Below, piece by piece: positions 1 through 8,785 of a stretch of DNA of 64,000 nt. A program made the translations under genes and the position numbers. The notes under the pieces were generated by a model, which worked only from the letters and a program-made list of their open reading frames with translations, did not search any database and had not been told where the DNA came from. Where the stretch lies: positions 124,001 to 188,000 of the forward strand of contig NZ_QXEC01000004.1 of NCBI RefSeq assembly GCF_003583405.1, read 5' to 3'. This DNA comes from Micromonospora radicis. Its GTDB lineage: Bacteria; Actinomycetota; Actinomycetes; Mycobacteriales; Micromonosporaceae. Numbering within the stretch: position 1 is the stretch's first letter; every line of letters begins with the position of its first letter.

Positions 1-436
1 CGAGGTCGAGCCCTTCCGGCTTCTTGGCCACCCGCTCGGTGGTCAACGCCCAGCCGGCACTCGCGACCACCGGGTCCGGATCGGCGGACCAGGCCCGGCG
101 TAGCTCCTCGGCGTGCGGGCTCTTCTTCACCACGTAGTTGACGAGCCAGTCGTGCACCTTGGGGGTGCGCGCCTCGCGCACCATCACGTCCAACTCGTCG
201 CGCCCGAACGCCTTCGGTCGGCAGACGAGGAGCGCCAGCAGTCTCGCCGCGCTGTCGTCGGTCTGCCAGAGTTGGCGCGCGAGCTCCTGCTGTGTCTTCA
301 ACCGCTTCGCGAGCGCCCGCAGTTTGCCGAGGTTGACGCCGTGGTCGTCACCGTGCCGGCGGTTCACCTCGTGCGTCCTTGGGTCCTCAAGCGCGGCCAA
401 CTCGGCCATCACCTCGGCCACCGTCGTATCCGTCAC
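1..436 (-). CDS. DNA alkylation repair protein, AlkD-like (partial)
   Basis: The reading frame enters from the left edge, so only about the first 145 residues are present. The GTG start at 436 is preceded by AGGAGA at a normal distance. The visible protein is helical and HEAT-like, with stretches such as NLGKLRALAKRLK, DDSAARLLALLVCRP and VHDWLVNYVVKKSP. These resemble AlkD-type DNA glycosylases (DNA alkylation repair family), which remove bulky or cationic alkylated bases from DNA in the cytoplasm. The C-terminal half, with most of the DNA-binding surface, lies outside the window, so activity cannot be judged. It is divergent from the methyltransferase that begins at 614. Confidence 0.75.
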   Translation of the reverse strand, partial: MTDTTVAEVMAELAALEDPRTHEVNRRHGDDHGVNLGKLRALAKRLKTQQELARQLWQTDDSAARLLALLVCRPKAFGRDELDVMVREARTPKVHDWLVNYVVKKSPHAEELRRAWSADPDPVVASAGWALTTERVAKKPEGLDL

Positions 437-613
437 CGCTGTCTCCTGACCTCACACCTGCAAGCTGGCCACGCCCGGTCTTCCCTTGCCCTGATCCGCG
501 GCGGTCGTGGCGGTCGACATGCCGATGTCGGACTGTATCGACTGCCACCGACACCAAGCGCACCCCGGAAGGAGTGTCGCGCCGAGTGGCGGGGGTGATG
601 CGATGATTCGGCG

Positions 614-1279
614 GTGTCTTACGCGGTTTCCGCCCCCGGTGACTTCCCTGGCGTACGGCGTGCCTACGACACCGTGGCAGCGGACTACGCCGCCTACTTC
701 CCGGACACCCGGGCGGAGGCGTCACTCGATCTCGCCATGGTCGACGCGTTCGCCGAGGCGATTCCGCCCGGCGAGGACGCGCGGGTGCTCGACGCCGGGT
801 GCGGCACCGGCCGGATGAGCCGGTACCTGGCCGACCGGGGCTGCCGGGTGCAGGGGGTCGACCTGTCGCCGGGCATGGTCGCCATGGCCCGCCGGGACAA
901 CCCGGATCTGGCGTTCGCCGTGGGCTCGTTGACGGAGCTGCCGTATCCGAACGACCGGTTCGCTGGCGTACTGCTGTGGTACTCGATCATCCACACGCCG
1001 CCTGCCGGCCAGTCGCGCATCTTCGCGGAGGCCGCCCGGGTGCTCCGTCCGGGTGGGCACCTGCTCGTCGGGTTCCAGTCCGGCGAAGGGATTCGCGACG
1101 TGGCCCCGGCGTACCGCCGGTTCGGCCACGAGATCCAGCTTGACCGCCACCTCTACCTCGCCGACCAGGTCGCGGCCGAGTTGGCGGCGGTCGGGCTACG
1201 CGAGGTGGGCCGGATGGTACGACGGGCCCGGGACACGGAACGGGACGACCACGCGGCGGTGCTGGCCGAAGCCCGGTGA
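614..1279 (+). CDS. class I SAM-dependent methyltransferase (copy 1)
   Basis: A 221-residue Rossmann-fold methyltransferase. Motif I is VLDAGCGTGRMSRYLAD (residues 58-74), followed by an acidic second strand (VQGVDLSPGM) and the late LRPGGHLLVGFQSGEG segment. The family transfers methyl from S-adenosylmethionine; the acceptor cannot be predicted. The GTG at 614 is chosen because the paralogue beginning at 3242 also starts with GTG after a matching upstream segment. The two proteins are almost identical over their whole length and sit on the same strand on either side of the lactate permease, so this is a recent local duplication. Confidence 0.9.
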   Translation: MSYAVSAPGDFPGVRRAYDTVAADYAAYFPDTRAEASLDLAMVDAFAEAIPPGEDARVLDAGCGTGRMSRYLADRGCRVQGVDLSPGMVAMARRDNPDLAFAVGSLTELPYPNDRFAGVLLWYSIIHTPPAGQSRIFAEAARVLRPGGHLLVGFQSGEGIRDVAPAYRRFGHEIQLDRHLYLADQVAAELAAVGLREVGRMVRRARDTERDDHAAVLAEAR

Positions 1280-1323
1280 GTTGACGCGGGCCGACCTCGA
1301 CGTGCCGCATTCCGGCGGAGTCA

Positions 1324-3093
1324 CTACGGCACCATCCAGCTCAGCACCGGCGTCGCCTGCAAGCCGACCAGCAACGCCATCGCGCAGATCAACACCACGC
1401 TCCAGCCGAACATGCGGCGGAACAGGTCGCCCTCCCGGCCGCTGAGCCCCACCGCGCTCGCCGCGATCGTCAGGTTCTGCAACGAGATCATCTTTCCGAC
1501 CACGCCGCCGGAGGCGTTGGCCGCGGCGAGCAGCACCGGGTCCAGGCCGGCGCGCTGCGCGGCGGTGACCTGGAGCGCGCCGAACAGCGAGTTGGACGAG
1601 GTGTCCGAGCCGGTGAGCGCCACACCCAGCCAGCCGAGGATCGGCGAGAGCAGCGCGAACAGGCCACCCGCCCCGGCCATCCAGGTGCCCAGCGTCGCGG
1701 TCTGTCCGCTGCCGTTCATCACGAACGCCAGCGCCAGCAGTCCACACACGGTGAGGATCGCCCAACGCAGCGAGGACAACGTCTGCCCGTACGCGACCAG
1801 CGCGGCGCGCGGAGTGACCCGCAGGATCGCCATCGTCACCAGGCCGGCGAGGACCAGCAGCGTGCCGGTGGAGGAGAGCCAGTTGAACCGGAAGACCGGC
1901 AGCGTCGACGGCCCGCCCGACGCGGTCAGCAGGTGCAGTCCCGGCCAGTTGAAGGTGACGGTGACCGCGTTGAGCGCGTCCGCGACCACCGGCACCTGCG
2001 ACAGGCCGAAGATCGCCACGATCACCAGGTACGGCGCGTACGCCCGCCACACCTCGACGGCGGTGTCCGGCGGGTGCGCCGCCGGGTCCGGGCGACCGGC
2101 GACGGACACCGCGCGGTCCGCAGTCCCGCCCGCCCCGCCGGATCCGCTCGCCCCGGCCAGCGTGGCCGGTCCACCGGTTCCGCTCGGTCCGTCGAGTCCA
2201 AGCGGTCCGTCGGGCCGGGTCGGCGGAGCGGACGCGCCGAGTTCGGCGCCGTCGACCACCGGTTCGTCGTCGCGCCGGGGCGGCCACACCCGCGCGGTCA
2301 CGGTCACCACCACGGCGCTGACCAGCCCGGCGACGATGTCGGCCAGGGCCATCGCGAAGTAGTTCGAGGTGAGGAACTGGGCCAGCGCGAACGACAGGCC
2401 GCAGGCGAGGGCCACGTGCCAGGTCCGGCGCAGCCCCCGTCGCCCGCCGACCATGCCGACCAGCAGTAGCGGAATGAACAGCGCGATCACCGGTACCTGA
2501 CGCCCGGCCATCGCGCCCAGCTCGTCCGTCGGCAGGTCGGTCACCCGGGCCAGCGTGGTGATCGGCAGGCCGAGCGGCCCGAACGCGGCCGGTACGGTGT
2601 TGGCCACCAGTGCCACGGTGGCCGCCTTCATCGGACGGAAGCCCAGCGCCAGCAGCATTACCGTGGTGATCGCGACCGGGGTGCCCTGCCCGGCCAGCCC
2701 CTCCAGCAGGGAACCGAAGCAGAACGCGATCACCAGCGCCTGTACCTGCTGGTCGTCGCTGACCCGGGCGAACGAGCGCCGGAGCACGTCGAAGTGTCCA
2801 CTCGTCACGGTCATCCGGTAGATCCAGATGGCGGTGCCGAACGTCCAGACGAGCGGGAACAGCGCGAACGTCGCGCCCTGGCTCGCGGTGAGCAGCGCCT
2901 GCCCGGTGGGCATCGAGTACGCCACGACGGAGACCAGCAGCGCGACGGCGAGCGCGCCGAGCGCGGCCAACCACGCCCGGACCCGCAGCACGCCGAGCAG
3001 CAGGAACAGCGTGACGATCGGCAGCCCGGCGACGAGGGCGCTCCACGCCAGCGAGTCGGCGAGCGGGTCCAGGGTCGGGCGGTACACGCGCAC
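1324..3093 (-). CDS. lldP: L-lactate permease family transporter (LctP/LldP)
   Basis: A 589-residue polytopic membrane protein of normal length for the LctP family, with roughly a dozen hydrophobic segments. The family hallmark GSLLEGLAGQGTPVAIT lies near residues 140-160, and AFGPLGLPITTLA follows. The family imports L-lactate (and in some members D-lactate or glycolate) with protons across the cytoplasmic membrane. A long hydrophilic Gly/Ser/Pro-rich loop at about residues 265-345 looks lineage-specific. It is transcribed against the two flanking methyltransferase copies. No lactate dehydrogenase gene is adjacent, so the substrate rests on family membership only. Confidence 0.9.
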   Translation of the reverse strand: MRVYRPTLDPLADSLAWSALVAGLPIVTLFLLLGVLRVRAWLAALGALAVALLVSVVAYSMPTGQALLTASQGATFALFPLVWTFGTAIWIYRMTVTSGHFDVLRRSFARVSDDQQVQALVIAFCFGSLLEGLAGQGTPVAITTVMLLALGFRPMKAATVALVANTVPAAFGPLGLPITTLARVTDLPTDELGAMAGRQVPVIALFIPLLLVGMVGGRRGLRRTWHVALACGLSFALAQFLTSNYFAMALADIVAGLVSAVVVTVTARVWPPRRDDEPVVDGAELGASAPPTRPDGPLGLDGPSGTGGPATLAGASGSGGAGGTADRAVSVAGRPDPAAHPPDTAVEVWRAYAPYLVIVAIFGLSQVPVVADALNAVTVTFNWPGLHLLTASGGPSTLPVFRFNWLSSTGTLLVLAGLVTMAILRVTPRAALVAYGQTLSSLRWAILTVCGLLALAFVMNGSGQTATLGTWMAGAGGLFALLSPILGWLGVALTGSDTSSNSLFGALQVTAAQRAGLDPVLLAAANASGGVVGKMISLQNLTIAASAVGLSGREGDLFRRMFGWSVVLICAMALLVGLQATPVLSWMVP

Positions 3094-3241
3094 CTCCGGG
3101 GAGCAACACGTCGGCCGGCCGATCGCCGTTCGAGAGTGCGCCCAGTGTGCCCGGCCGGATCCGCCGCAGCTTCTTCGAGATTGCGCAGTGTCCGCACGAC
3201 GAGGGGCCCCGAAGCGGCGACGGTGGTGCGATGATGCGGCC

Positions 3242-3922
3242 GTGAGCTTCCCGCCCGGTGGATCCCCCGCCTCGACGACTGACGGTTACGCGGGCGTACG
3301 GCGCGCCTACGACACCGTGGCCGAGGACTACGCCGCCTACCTCCCGGACACCCGGGGGGAGGCGCCCCTCGACCTCGCGATGATCGACGCGTTCGCCGAC
3401 GCGGTACCGGCCGGCGGTGCCGCGCGGGTGCTCGACGCGGGGTGCGGCACCGGCCGGATGAGCCGTTACCTCGCCGACCGGGGCTGCCGGGTCCAGGGCG
3501 TCGACCTGTCGCCCGGCATGATCACCATGGCCCGGCGGGCCAACCCGGACCTCGCCTTCGCGGTGGGATCGCTGACCGACCTGCCCTACCCGGACCACCG
3601 GTTCGACGGGGTGCTGCTCTGGTACTCGATCATCCACACCCCGCCCGCCGGCCAGCCGCGGATCTTCGCCGAGGCCGCCCGGGTGCTCCGCCCCGGCGGA
3701 CATCTGCTCGTCGGCTTCCAGTCCGGCGAGGGGATCCGCGACGTGTCCGGGGCGTACCGCCGGTTCGGTCACGAGATCCAGTTGGAGCGGCACTGCTACC
3801 GCGCCGACCAGGTCGCCGCCCAACTCGCGGCGGTCGGGCTGCGCGAGGTGCGCCGGATGGTCCGCCCCGCCCGGGACTCCGAACGCGACGAGCACGCTAG
3901 TCTGCTGGCCGAGGCCCGCTGA
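3242..3922 (+). CDS. class I SAM-dependent methyltransferase (copy 2)
   Basis: A 226-residue paralogue of the gene at 614-1279. Motif I (VLDAGCGTGRMSRYLAD), the WYSIIHTPPAGQ segment and the LRPGGHLLVGFQSGEG segment are identical in both; differences are mostly conservative. The GTG start at 3242 follows a stretch (gcgatgatgcggccGTG) that also resembles the region upstream of copy 1, so the duplicated unit included upstream DNA. The N-terminus is a few residues longer than copy 1. The methyl acceptor is unknown. The lactate permease between the copies was either inserted or shared the duplication history. Confidence 0.9.
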   Translation: MSFPPGGSPASTTDGYAGVRRAYDTVAEDYAAYLPDTRGEAPLDLAMIDAFADAVPAGGAARVLDAGCGTGRMSRYLADRGCRVQGVDLSPGMITMARRANPDLAFAVGSLTDLPYPDHRFDGVLLWYSIIHTPPAGQPRIFAEAARVLRPGGHLLVGFQSGEGIRDVSGAYRRFGHEIQLERHCYRADQVAAQLAAVGLREVRRMVRPARDSERDEHASLLAEAR

Positions 3923-3942
3923 GCCGACCCGAGCCACCGACA

Positions 3943-4258
3943 TCGGCGGCTACCTGCTGGCCGGCACCCAGTCGGTGAACCGGCGGTGACGGCCACCCGC
4001 TTCCGCAGGCCCGGCAACGCCAGGTGGGCGGCACGCCACGCGTCGGCGTTCACCCGGCCGCCCGGACGGCCCCGGCGCGGGGCGGGGCGCGGGGCGACGT
4101 GCGGGGTACGGAACTGGAGGTACGTGCACCGGCCGCAGCCTTGCCGGCATCACGTACAACTGGCGCTTCTGCGTCGCGTCGCCGTGCCGGTCGAGCTCGT
4201 AGCAGTCGATCCAGGCCCAGGCCGGGTACGTCTGCCGCTCGGTCAGCTCGCGGATCAC
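3943..4258 (-). pseudogene. remnant of an unrecognised protein, frameshifted
   Basis: On the minus strand one frame gives a natural-looking segment (RELTERQTYPAWAWIDCYEL, then RQLYVMPA), which then turns into Pro/Arg-rich shadow sequence. In another minus frame, from about 4130 down, a natural-looking segment resumes (TYLQFRTPHVAPRP, then VNADAWRAAHLALPGLRKR). This pattern fits one coding sequence broken by a frameshift near 4130-4150. Its 5' end is cut by the DUF397 gene that begins at 4277 on the opposite strand. I do not recognise the family, and function is presumably lost. Confidence 0.35.
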
Positions 4259-4276
4259 CCGGACCAGGATCGGGCT

Positions 4277-4486
4277 GTGGAGCTGACCGGCGCTCGGTGG
4301 CGCAAGAGCAGCAAGAGCAGCAAGAGCGGCAACAACGGCGGTGACTGCGTCGAGGTCGCCGACAATCCTTCCGGCGTCGTCCTGGTCCGTGACTCCAAGG
4401 ACCGCGACGGTGCGACGCTCTGCTTCCCGCCGGTAGCGTGGCGGCGCTTCGTGAGCCTGGCCAAGGCCGGCGACCCGCTCGCCTGA
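4277..4486 (+). CDS. DUF397 domain protein
   Basis: A 69-residue protein that is essentially one DUF397 domain: WRKSS near the N-terminus, GGDCVEVAD, VVLVRDSKDRDGATL, and a C-terminal WRRFVSLAKAGDPLA. Such proteins are abundant in actinomycetes. They usually sit beside an XRE-family helix-turn-helix partner (Scr1/Scr2-type) and act in regulation of development or antibiotic production. No helix-turn-helix gene is next to this copy, so it is an orphan. Ser/Lys-rich repetition (KSSKSSKSG) near the start is unusual. The GTG at 4277 is the last in-frame start before the domain; the longer upstream frame is implausible. Confidence 0.8.
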   Translation: MELTGARWRKSSKSSKSGNNGGDCVEVADNPSGVVLVRDSKDRDGATLCFPPVAWRRFVSLAKAGDPLA

Positions 4487-4610
4487 CCAGCCAGCCGGTT
4501 ATCGAGCGGGGCGGCGAACTCGGTGCGGTCCGCCCGGTGGCTCAGCCGGCACTCAACGAGTTCACCGCCGGTGACGCCGCACCCATGAACCGCTGTCGCG
4601 CGCCGGGTGG

Positions 4611-5627
4611 TCAGGCGCCGGGTTCCGGTGGACCGGCCTGCTGCGCCCACGCTTCCAGTAGCTCGGCCTCCCGGCCGGCGCTCAGTCCGGCTCGCCGGTC
4701 CCGGTGCAGGCCCGCCGCGCGTTCCCAGGTGAGGGTGTCGCGCAACAGGTCGACGCGCGGCCGGTGGCGCAGCCCGGCGGCGGCGGCCGCCGCCCCGCTG
4801 CGCGCCGACCAGCCCAGCCAGCCGGGCTCGACCAGCCACATCGGCAGCGACTCCGGACCCATGTACTGGGCTACGTCCCGGGCCACCAGCCAGTCCGGGT
4901 CGACGTCGACGACCGGACCGGTGTGCCCGCCCACCTCACGGGACCGGGCGACCCACTCGCCGAACGGCACCACCGGTCCGACCGCGTCGAACGTGCCGAC
5001 CGTCCCGGACTCTGCGCGGTCCAGCAGCCAACCGGCCAGGTCGCGGACGTCGACGACCTGGGTGGGCAGGTCGGGGGTGCGTGGTACCAGCATCGGCGTC
5101 GCGGGGTCGCGGGCGGCGCGGGCGACCCAGTAGCCGGAGCGACCACTGTGGTCGCCGGGGCCGCCGATCAGGCCGGCGCGGGCCACCAGCAGCCGGTCGC
5201 CCACCCGCGCCGCGCAGAGCTGCTCGCAGGCCACCTTCGCCGCACCGTACTCCTCGTGGTCGACCACGTCGGACACCGTCGCCGGCAGGGTGGCCGCCGA
5301 CTCGTCGGCGCCGGGTGTGTCGTGGCCGGCGTAGGCGCTGACCGAGGAGACGTAGCTCCAGTGTCGCGCCCGGTCGCCCAGGGCCCGCAGCGCCTCGCGG
5401 ACGAAGCCGGGCTGCCAAGACACCTCGACGACGGCGTCCCAGCGCTGGTCACGCAGCGCCTCGTACGCGCCGGGATCCGTGCGGTCGGCGCGGACCAGGA
5501 CCGCGCCGGGTGGCACCGCGCCGCTCTCGCCACGGGCCAGGCAGGTGACCGCGTGCCCCCGCTCGACGGCCTGCCGGGCCACCTCCCGACCGAGCCACGC
5601 CGTCCCGCCCAGCACCAGCATCTTCAT
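4611..5627 (-). CDS. NAD-dependent epimerase/dehydratase-like SDR protein
   Basis: A 338-residue extended short-chain dehydrogenase/reductase. The nucleotide-binding glycine motif GGTAWLG is at residues 7-13. The catalytic Tyr-Lys pair is visible as YGAAK (Tyr127, Lys131), with [11 protein letters not shown] as the active-site strand. Extended SDRs use NAD(P) to epimerise or dehydrate nucleotide sugars or reduce small carbonyls. This one lacks diagnostic substrate residues I can name and resembles stand-alone actinobacterial reductases. It is monocistronic, between the DUF397 gene and the flavin-fold protein at 5750. Confidence 0.85.
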   Translation of the reverse strand: MKMLVLGGTAWLGREVARQAVERGHAVTCLARGESGAVPPGAVLVRADRTDPGAYEALRDQRWDAVVEVSWQPGFVREALRALGDRARHWSYVSSVSAYAGHDTPGADESAATLPATVSDVVDHEEYGAAKVACEQLCAARVGDRLLVARAGLIGGPGDHSGRSGYWVARAARDPATPMLVPRTPDLPTQVVDVRDLAGWLLDRAESGTVGTFDAVGPVVPFGEWVARSREVGGHTGPVVDVDPDWLVARDVAQYMGPESLPMWLVEPGWLGWSARSGAAAAAAGLRHRPRVDLLRDTLTWERAAGLHRDRRAGLSAGREAELLEAWAQQAGPPEPGA

Positions 5628-5749
5628 GTCCGCCAGCCAAGCAGCGGACCACCGTACCGGCCAAGGATCTTCGCCCTGGGCAGAATGCCCACCAGCGCAC
5701 CAGCCCGCGTCGACCAGCCGGACCGGGTGGCGGTCGTAGGCTGGGCGGT

Positions 5750-6163
5750 ATGTTCCGCGACGAGGATCTTGCTCTGCTCGCCCGACCGTTGTACGCCTTC
5801 CTCACCGTGGCGCCCCGCGCCGGTCGTTGGCCCGCGCCGCGCCCGGTGTGGTTCGAGGTGACCGACGCCGGTGACCTGGCGATGTTCTCGGAGCCGGGGG
5901 CGCCGAAGCTCGACCGCCTTCGGGAGCGGCCCCGTGCCTCCGTCGTCGTCGCGGCACCACCCGGCGAGCCCGAACACTGGGTGGCGACCGAAGGCGAGGT
6001 CACCCTCCACGATCAGGGCGGTGCCGAACTCGCGGCCCGACTCGCCGACCGCTACGGCGTCTCGCACGACCCGAAGTACCAGGCCCTGATCGAGCAGTGG
6101 CGCGACAGCACAGTCGTCCGCATCCTCCTCCACCCCGACAAGCTCAACCGCTTCACCGCCTGA
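5750..6163 (+). CDS. pyridoxamine 5'-phosphate oxidase-like flavin/F420-binding protein
   Basis: A 137-residue single-domain protein with the split beta-barrel pattern of the PNPOx-like superfamily: an N-terminal helix, the [11 protein letters not shown] strand pair, [15 protein letters not shown] in the cofactor-binding region, and [12 protein letters not shown]. Actinobacterial relatives bind FMN or F420 and catalyse small redox reactions such as biliverdin or quinone reduction. The sequence alone does not distinguish these. The ATG at 5750 gives the normal family length. Confidence 0.75.
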   Translation: MFRDEDLALLARPLYAFLTVAPRAGRWPAPRPVWFEVTDAGDLAMFSEPGAPKLDRLRERPRASVVVAAPPGEPEHWVATEGEVTLHDQGGAELAARLADRYGVSHDPKYQALIEQWRDSTVVRILLHPDKLNRFTA

Positions 6164-6242
6164 CACCCAAGCGGATCTTGGTGGGAGGTCGCCCTGGGGG
6201 CACTTCTTGCCATGATCCGAACGGACCTTACGGAGCACGAGC

Positions 6243-6839
6243 ATGACCGAACCGCAGGGATGGGTGGGGCCGACGTACGTACGGCTCGCCGAGCTTCTCG
6301 CCGCCGCGCCCGCCGAGGCGTGGGACGCGCCGTCGTTGTGCGACAGGTGGCTCGTCCGTCATGTGGTCGCACACGTGACGATGCCGGCCCGGCTGACCGC
6401 CGAGCAGTTCGGTGCGGAGCTGGCGGCGGCCGGCGGCGACTTCACCGCCCTCTCCGACGCGGTGGCCGCGCGGGACGGGTCGCTGCCGGCCGAGGTGCTG
6501 CTCGACCAGCTCCGTGCACCGCTCCTGCACGCCTGGCGGCCGCCGGGTGGTGGCGCCGCCGGTGCGTTGAGTCACGCGGTCGTCCACTCCCTGGACGTGA
6601 CCGTCGCGCTCGGGCGGCCCCCGACCGCACCGCCGGAGGCGGTGACCGCCCTGCTCGACCAGCTCACCGCCGCCGAGGGCGCCGTCTTCGGGGTGAACCC
6701 GACCGGACTACGGTTGGCCGCCACCGACGACGGCTGGGGCTGGGGGAACGGTCGGCTGGTCCGGGCCGACCGGGGTGCGCTGGTGGCACTGCTGGCCGGT
6801 CGCGTGCTGCCCGACGGCCGAACCCTGCCCCGACGCTGA
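6243..6839 (+). CDS. maleylpyruvate isomerase family mycothiol-dependent enzyme
   Basis: A 198-residue protein with the N-terminal DinB-like metal-binding helical domain of the maleylpyruvate isomerase/mycothiol-dependent family: SLCDRWLVRHVVAHV near residues 35-50 and a later SHAVVHSLDVTVAL segment. These supply the usual His/Asp metal ligands. Family members use mycothiol, the actinobacterial thiol, for isomerisation or S-transfer. The exact substrate is unknown. A second, divergent member lies at 27310-28095. Confidence 0.8.
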   Translation: MTEPQGWVGPTYVRLAELLAAAPAEAWDAPSLCDRWLVRHVVAHVTMPARLTAEQFGAELAAAGGDFTALSDAVAARDGSLPAEVLLDQLRAPLLHAWRPPGGGAAGALSHAVVHSLDVTVALGRPPTAPPEAVTALLDQLTAAEGAVFGVNPTGLRLAATDDGWGWGNGRLVRADRGALVALLAGRVLPDGRTLPRR

Positions 6840-6881
6840 CCCGGCGCCCCGCCCTCGATGTGGCCGCCGTGGCGGTGCGGG

Positions 6882-7260
6882 TCAGTCCGCCCAGGTGAAG
6901 CGCGGTGGCAGGGCGAGGAAGTCGGCGTACCGGCCGAGCGCCTGCTCGACCCGCGCCCGGCGGGACTGGTCGAGGTCGACCAGGGGCCGCACGGCCAGCG
7001 TGACCCGCGTCTTGGCCAGGGTGCGTTTCCAGGTGCCGACGACCCGGCCACCGACCACCACGGTGGCCTGGAAGACGCCGTTGCCGCCGGGGATGACGGC
7101 CTGCTTGTGCGCGGGGTCCAGCATCAGCGTGCGGTCCTTGAAGCCGAGCAGGTACTCGTCGAAGCCGGGCAGCACCAGCACGTCGTCCACCGGCACCCGG
7201 GGCGCGTCCAACAGCGGCGGATGCAGTACCGCCTCGACGCCGTCGACCGCGACGGTGGGC
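6882..7260 (-). pseudogene. C-terminal remnant of a winged-helix DNA-binding domain protein (AlkX/HTH_42 type)
   Basis: The minus frame encodes the typical C-terminal part of the winged-helix DNA-binding-domain family: DDVLVLPGFDEYLLGFKDR, then GGNGVFQATVVVGGRVVGTW, ending in LALPPRFTWAD. Full family members are about 350-400 residues. Here only about 125 recognisable residues remain, and the upstream frame (to 7403) loses resemblance. There is no start with a good ribosome binding site in the conserved part. I infer a decayed gene with the N-terminal two-thirds deleted; the missing part would hold the DNA-glycosylase-related residues. Confidence 0.65.
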
Positions 7261-7424
7261 CGCCCCCTGATCGCGCTACGCCAGCGTCGTTGGTGGCGGA
7301 GCGCGATCCCCCGTTCAGGTTCGCCGGTGCCGACCGAATCGCCGGCACCGGTCCCTCTCAGGATGTCGCCTGCCGCCGCCGTCGAGAACTGTGACCGGGG
7401 CAACTTGCGGATAACTTGAGCAAG

Positions 7425-8015
7425 TCAGCCCTGGCGGGGCTGCGGCACCCGGACCGCGGCCATGCCGGCGGCGGTGGCCGCCTCGATGCCCAGGTCGGCG
7501 TCCTCGAAGACCAGGCAGGAGCGCGGCGGTACGCCGAGCAGTTCGGCGGCGCGCAGGAACGGCTCCGGGTCCGGTTTCGGGCGGGTGTAGTCGCCGGCAC
7601 AGACCAACACGTCGAAGCGGTCGAGGATGCCCAGCGCGTCGAGGGAGGCGGTGACCGCCTCGCGGGTGCTGCCGGAGACCACCGCGAACGGGATCCGCCC
7701 GTGCGCGTCGTCGATGTGGTGCAACACCCCGGGGATGCCGGCGGCCGTGGGCAGCAACTGCTGGAACAGCGCCTCGCGGCGGGCGACCACGGTCTCCAGC
7801 GGCATGTTCAGCCGCTGCTGGTCGTTGAGGGCGGCGACGATGTCGGCGGTCGGCCGCCCGGCCCAGGCGTAGAACAACTCCTCGGGGAACTCACAGCCCC
7901 ACTCGTCGAGGGCCTGCCGCCAGGCCGTGTAGTGCTGGGGCATCGAGTCGACGATGGTGCCGTCGCAGTCGAACAGGTACGCCTGGAAGTCGCCGGATGG
8001 CAGGGGGAGCATCAC
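7425..8015 (-). CDS. HAD-superfamily hydrolase (beta-phosphoglucomutase-like)
   Basis: A 196-residue HAD phosphatase/phosphomutase. Motif I is FDCDGTIVDS (residues 15-24, with the nucleophile and acid/base Asp), motif II is VVSGSTREA, motif III is the Lys in YTRPKPDPEPF, and motif IV is CLVFEDADLGIEAA. The helical cap between motifs I and II has WAGRPTADIVAAL. This pattern is typical of sugar-phosphate phosphatases or beta-phosphoglucomutases in the cytoplasm. The C-terminus is slightly short but all four motifs are present. Confidence 0.88.
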   Translation of the reverse strand: MMLPLPSGDFQAYLFDCDGTIVDSMPQHYTAWRQALDEWGCEFPEELFYAWAGRPTADIVAALNDQQRLNMPLETVVARREALFQQLLPTAAGIPGVLHHIDDAHGRIPFAVVSGSTREAVTASLDALGILDRFDVLVCAGDYTRPKPDPEPFLRAAELLGVPPRSCLVFEDADLGIEAATAAGMAAVRVPQPRQG

Positions 8016-8052
8016 GCGGCCCAGGCTATCCGGCCTCGCCGGGCCGCCCGGA

Positions 8053-8541
8053 TCAGAGCCGCTGGTACATCACGAGCAGGTCGCCGTAGCCCGCGTCCGG
8101 GTGCCGGAATCCCTCGGGGATCCGGCCGACCACCTCGAACCCGAGCGAGCGCCACAGCGACACCGCGTGGGTGTTGCTGGCCACCACGGCGTTGAACTGC
8201 ATCGCCCGGTAACCGTCGGCGCGGGCCAGGTCGAGCACGTACCGGCCGAGGGCCCGGCCGATGCCGCGCCCGGCCGCCGCCGGGGCCACCATGAAGCTGG
8301 CGTTGGCGACGTGGGCGCCGGGGCCGAGCTGGTTGGGGGTGAGCTTCGCCGAACCGAGCACGGTGCCGTCGGGGCCGACCGCGACCACGGTACGGCCGGG
8401 CGCCGGCACCAGCCACATGTCCCGGGCGCGCTGCTCGTCGACGTCGCGCGGCCAGGTGTACGTCTCACCGGCCGCGACGATCTCGCGCAGGAAGGGCCAG
8501 ATCCCCGGCCAGTCCCCGGCCGTCGCGATCCTGATCTCCAT
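8053..8541 (-). CDS. GNAT family N-acetyltransferase
   Basis: A 162-residue GNAT-fold protein. It has the acetyl-CoA pyrophosphate-binding motif A (APAAAGRGIGRALGRYVLD) and the C-terminal SLWRSLGFEVVGRIPEGF segment common in N-acetyltransferases. The ATG at 8541 is preferred over upstream alternatives because the fold begins immediately (MEIRIATAGDWPGIWPFL). The acceptor could be a small amine, an amino acid or a protein. It ends 38 bp before the start of the HAD gene on the same strand and may be co-transcribed with it. Confidence 0.85.
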   Translation of the reverse strand: MEIRIATAGDWPGIWPFLREIVAAGETYTWPRDVDEQRARDMWLVPAPGRTVVAVGPDGTVLGSAKLTPNQLGPGAHVANASFMVAPAAAGRGIGRALGRYVLDLARADGYRAMQFNAVVASNTHAVSLWRSLGFEVVGRIPEGFRHPDAGYGDLLVMYQRL

Positions 8542-8785
8542 GCCGCGAGCATGCCACCCGGCCAGCGTCGCGGACCAGTGGGTTACCCGCCCGCCGTACG
8601 GCTCGGCGCAGACCGGCCGCCATCGTGGGGCGGCTGGCGTTCGCGCAGGACGAGTCGCCGCGGCGGTGACCGTCGACCGCTGTACGGAACAGGGTCGTCC
8701 GGCGACCGGAGACGCCGCCGATGTTTGTCGCCGCAAACATCGGGTAGTCGCCGAGGCTTACGACGAACAAGGGAGGGACATCCGA

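Noticed and set aside
1196..3943. 915-codon minus-strand ORF
   Set aside because: It is antisense to both methyltransferases and out of frame with the lactate permease; its Arg/Gly/Pro/Val-rich product is a GC-rich shadow.
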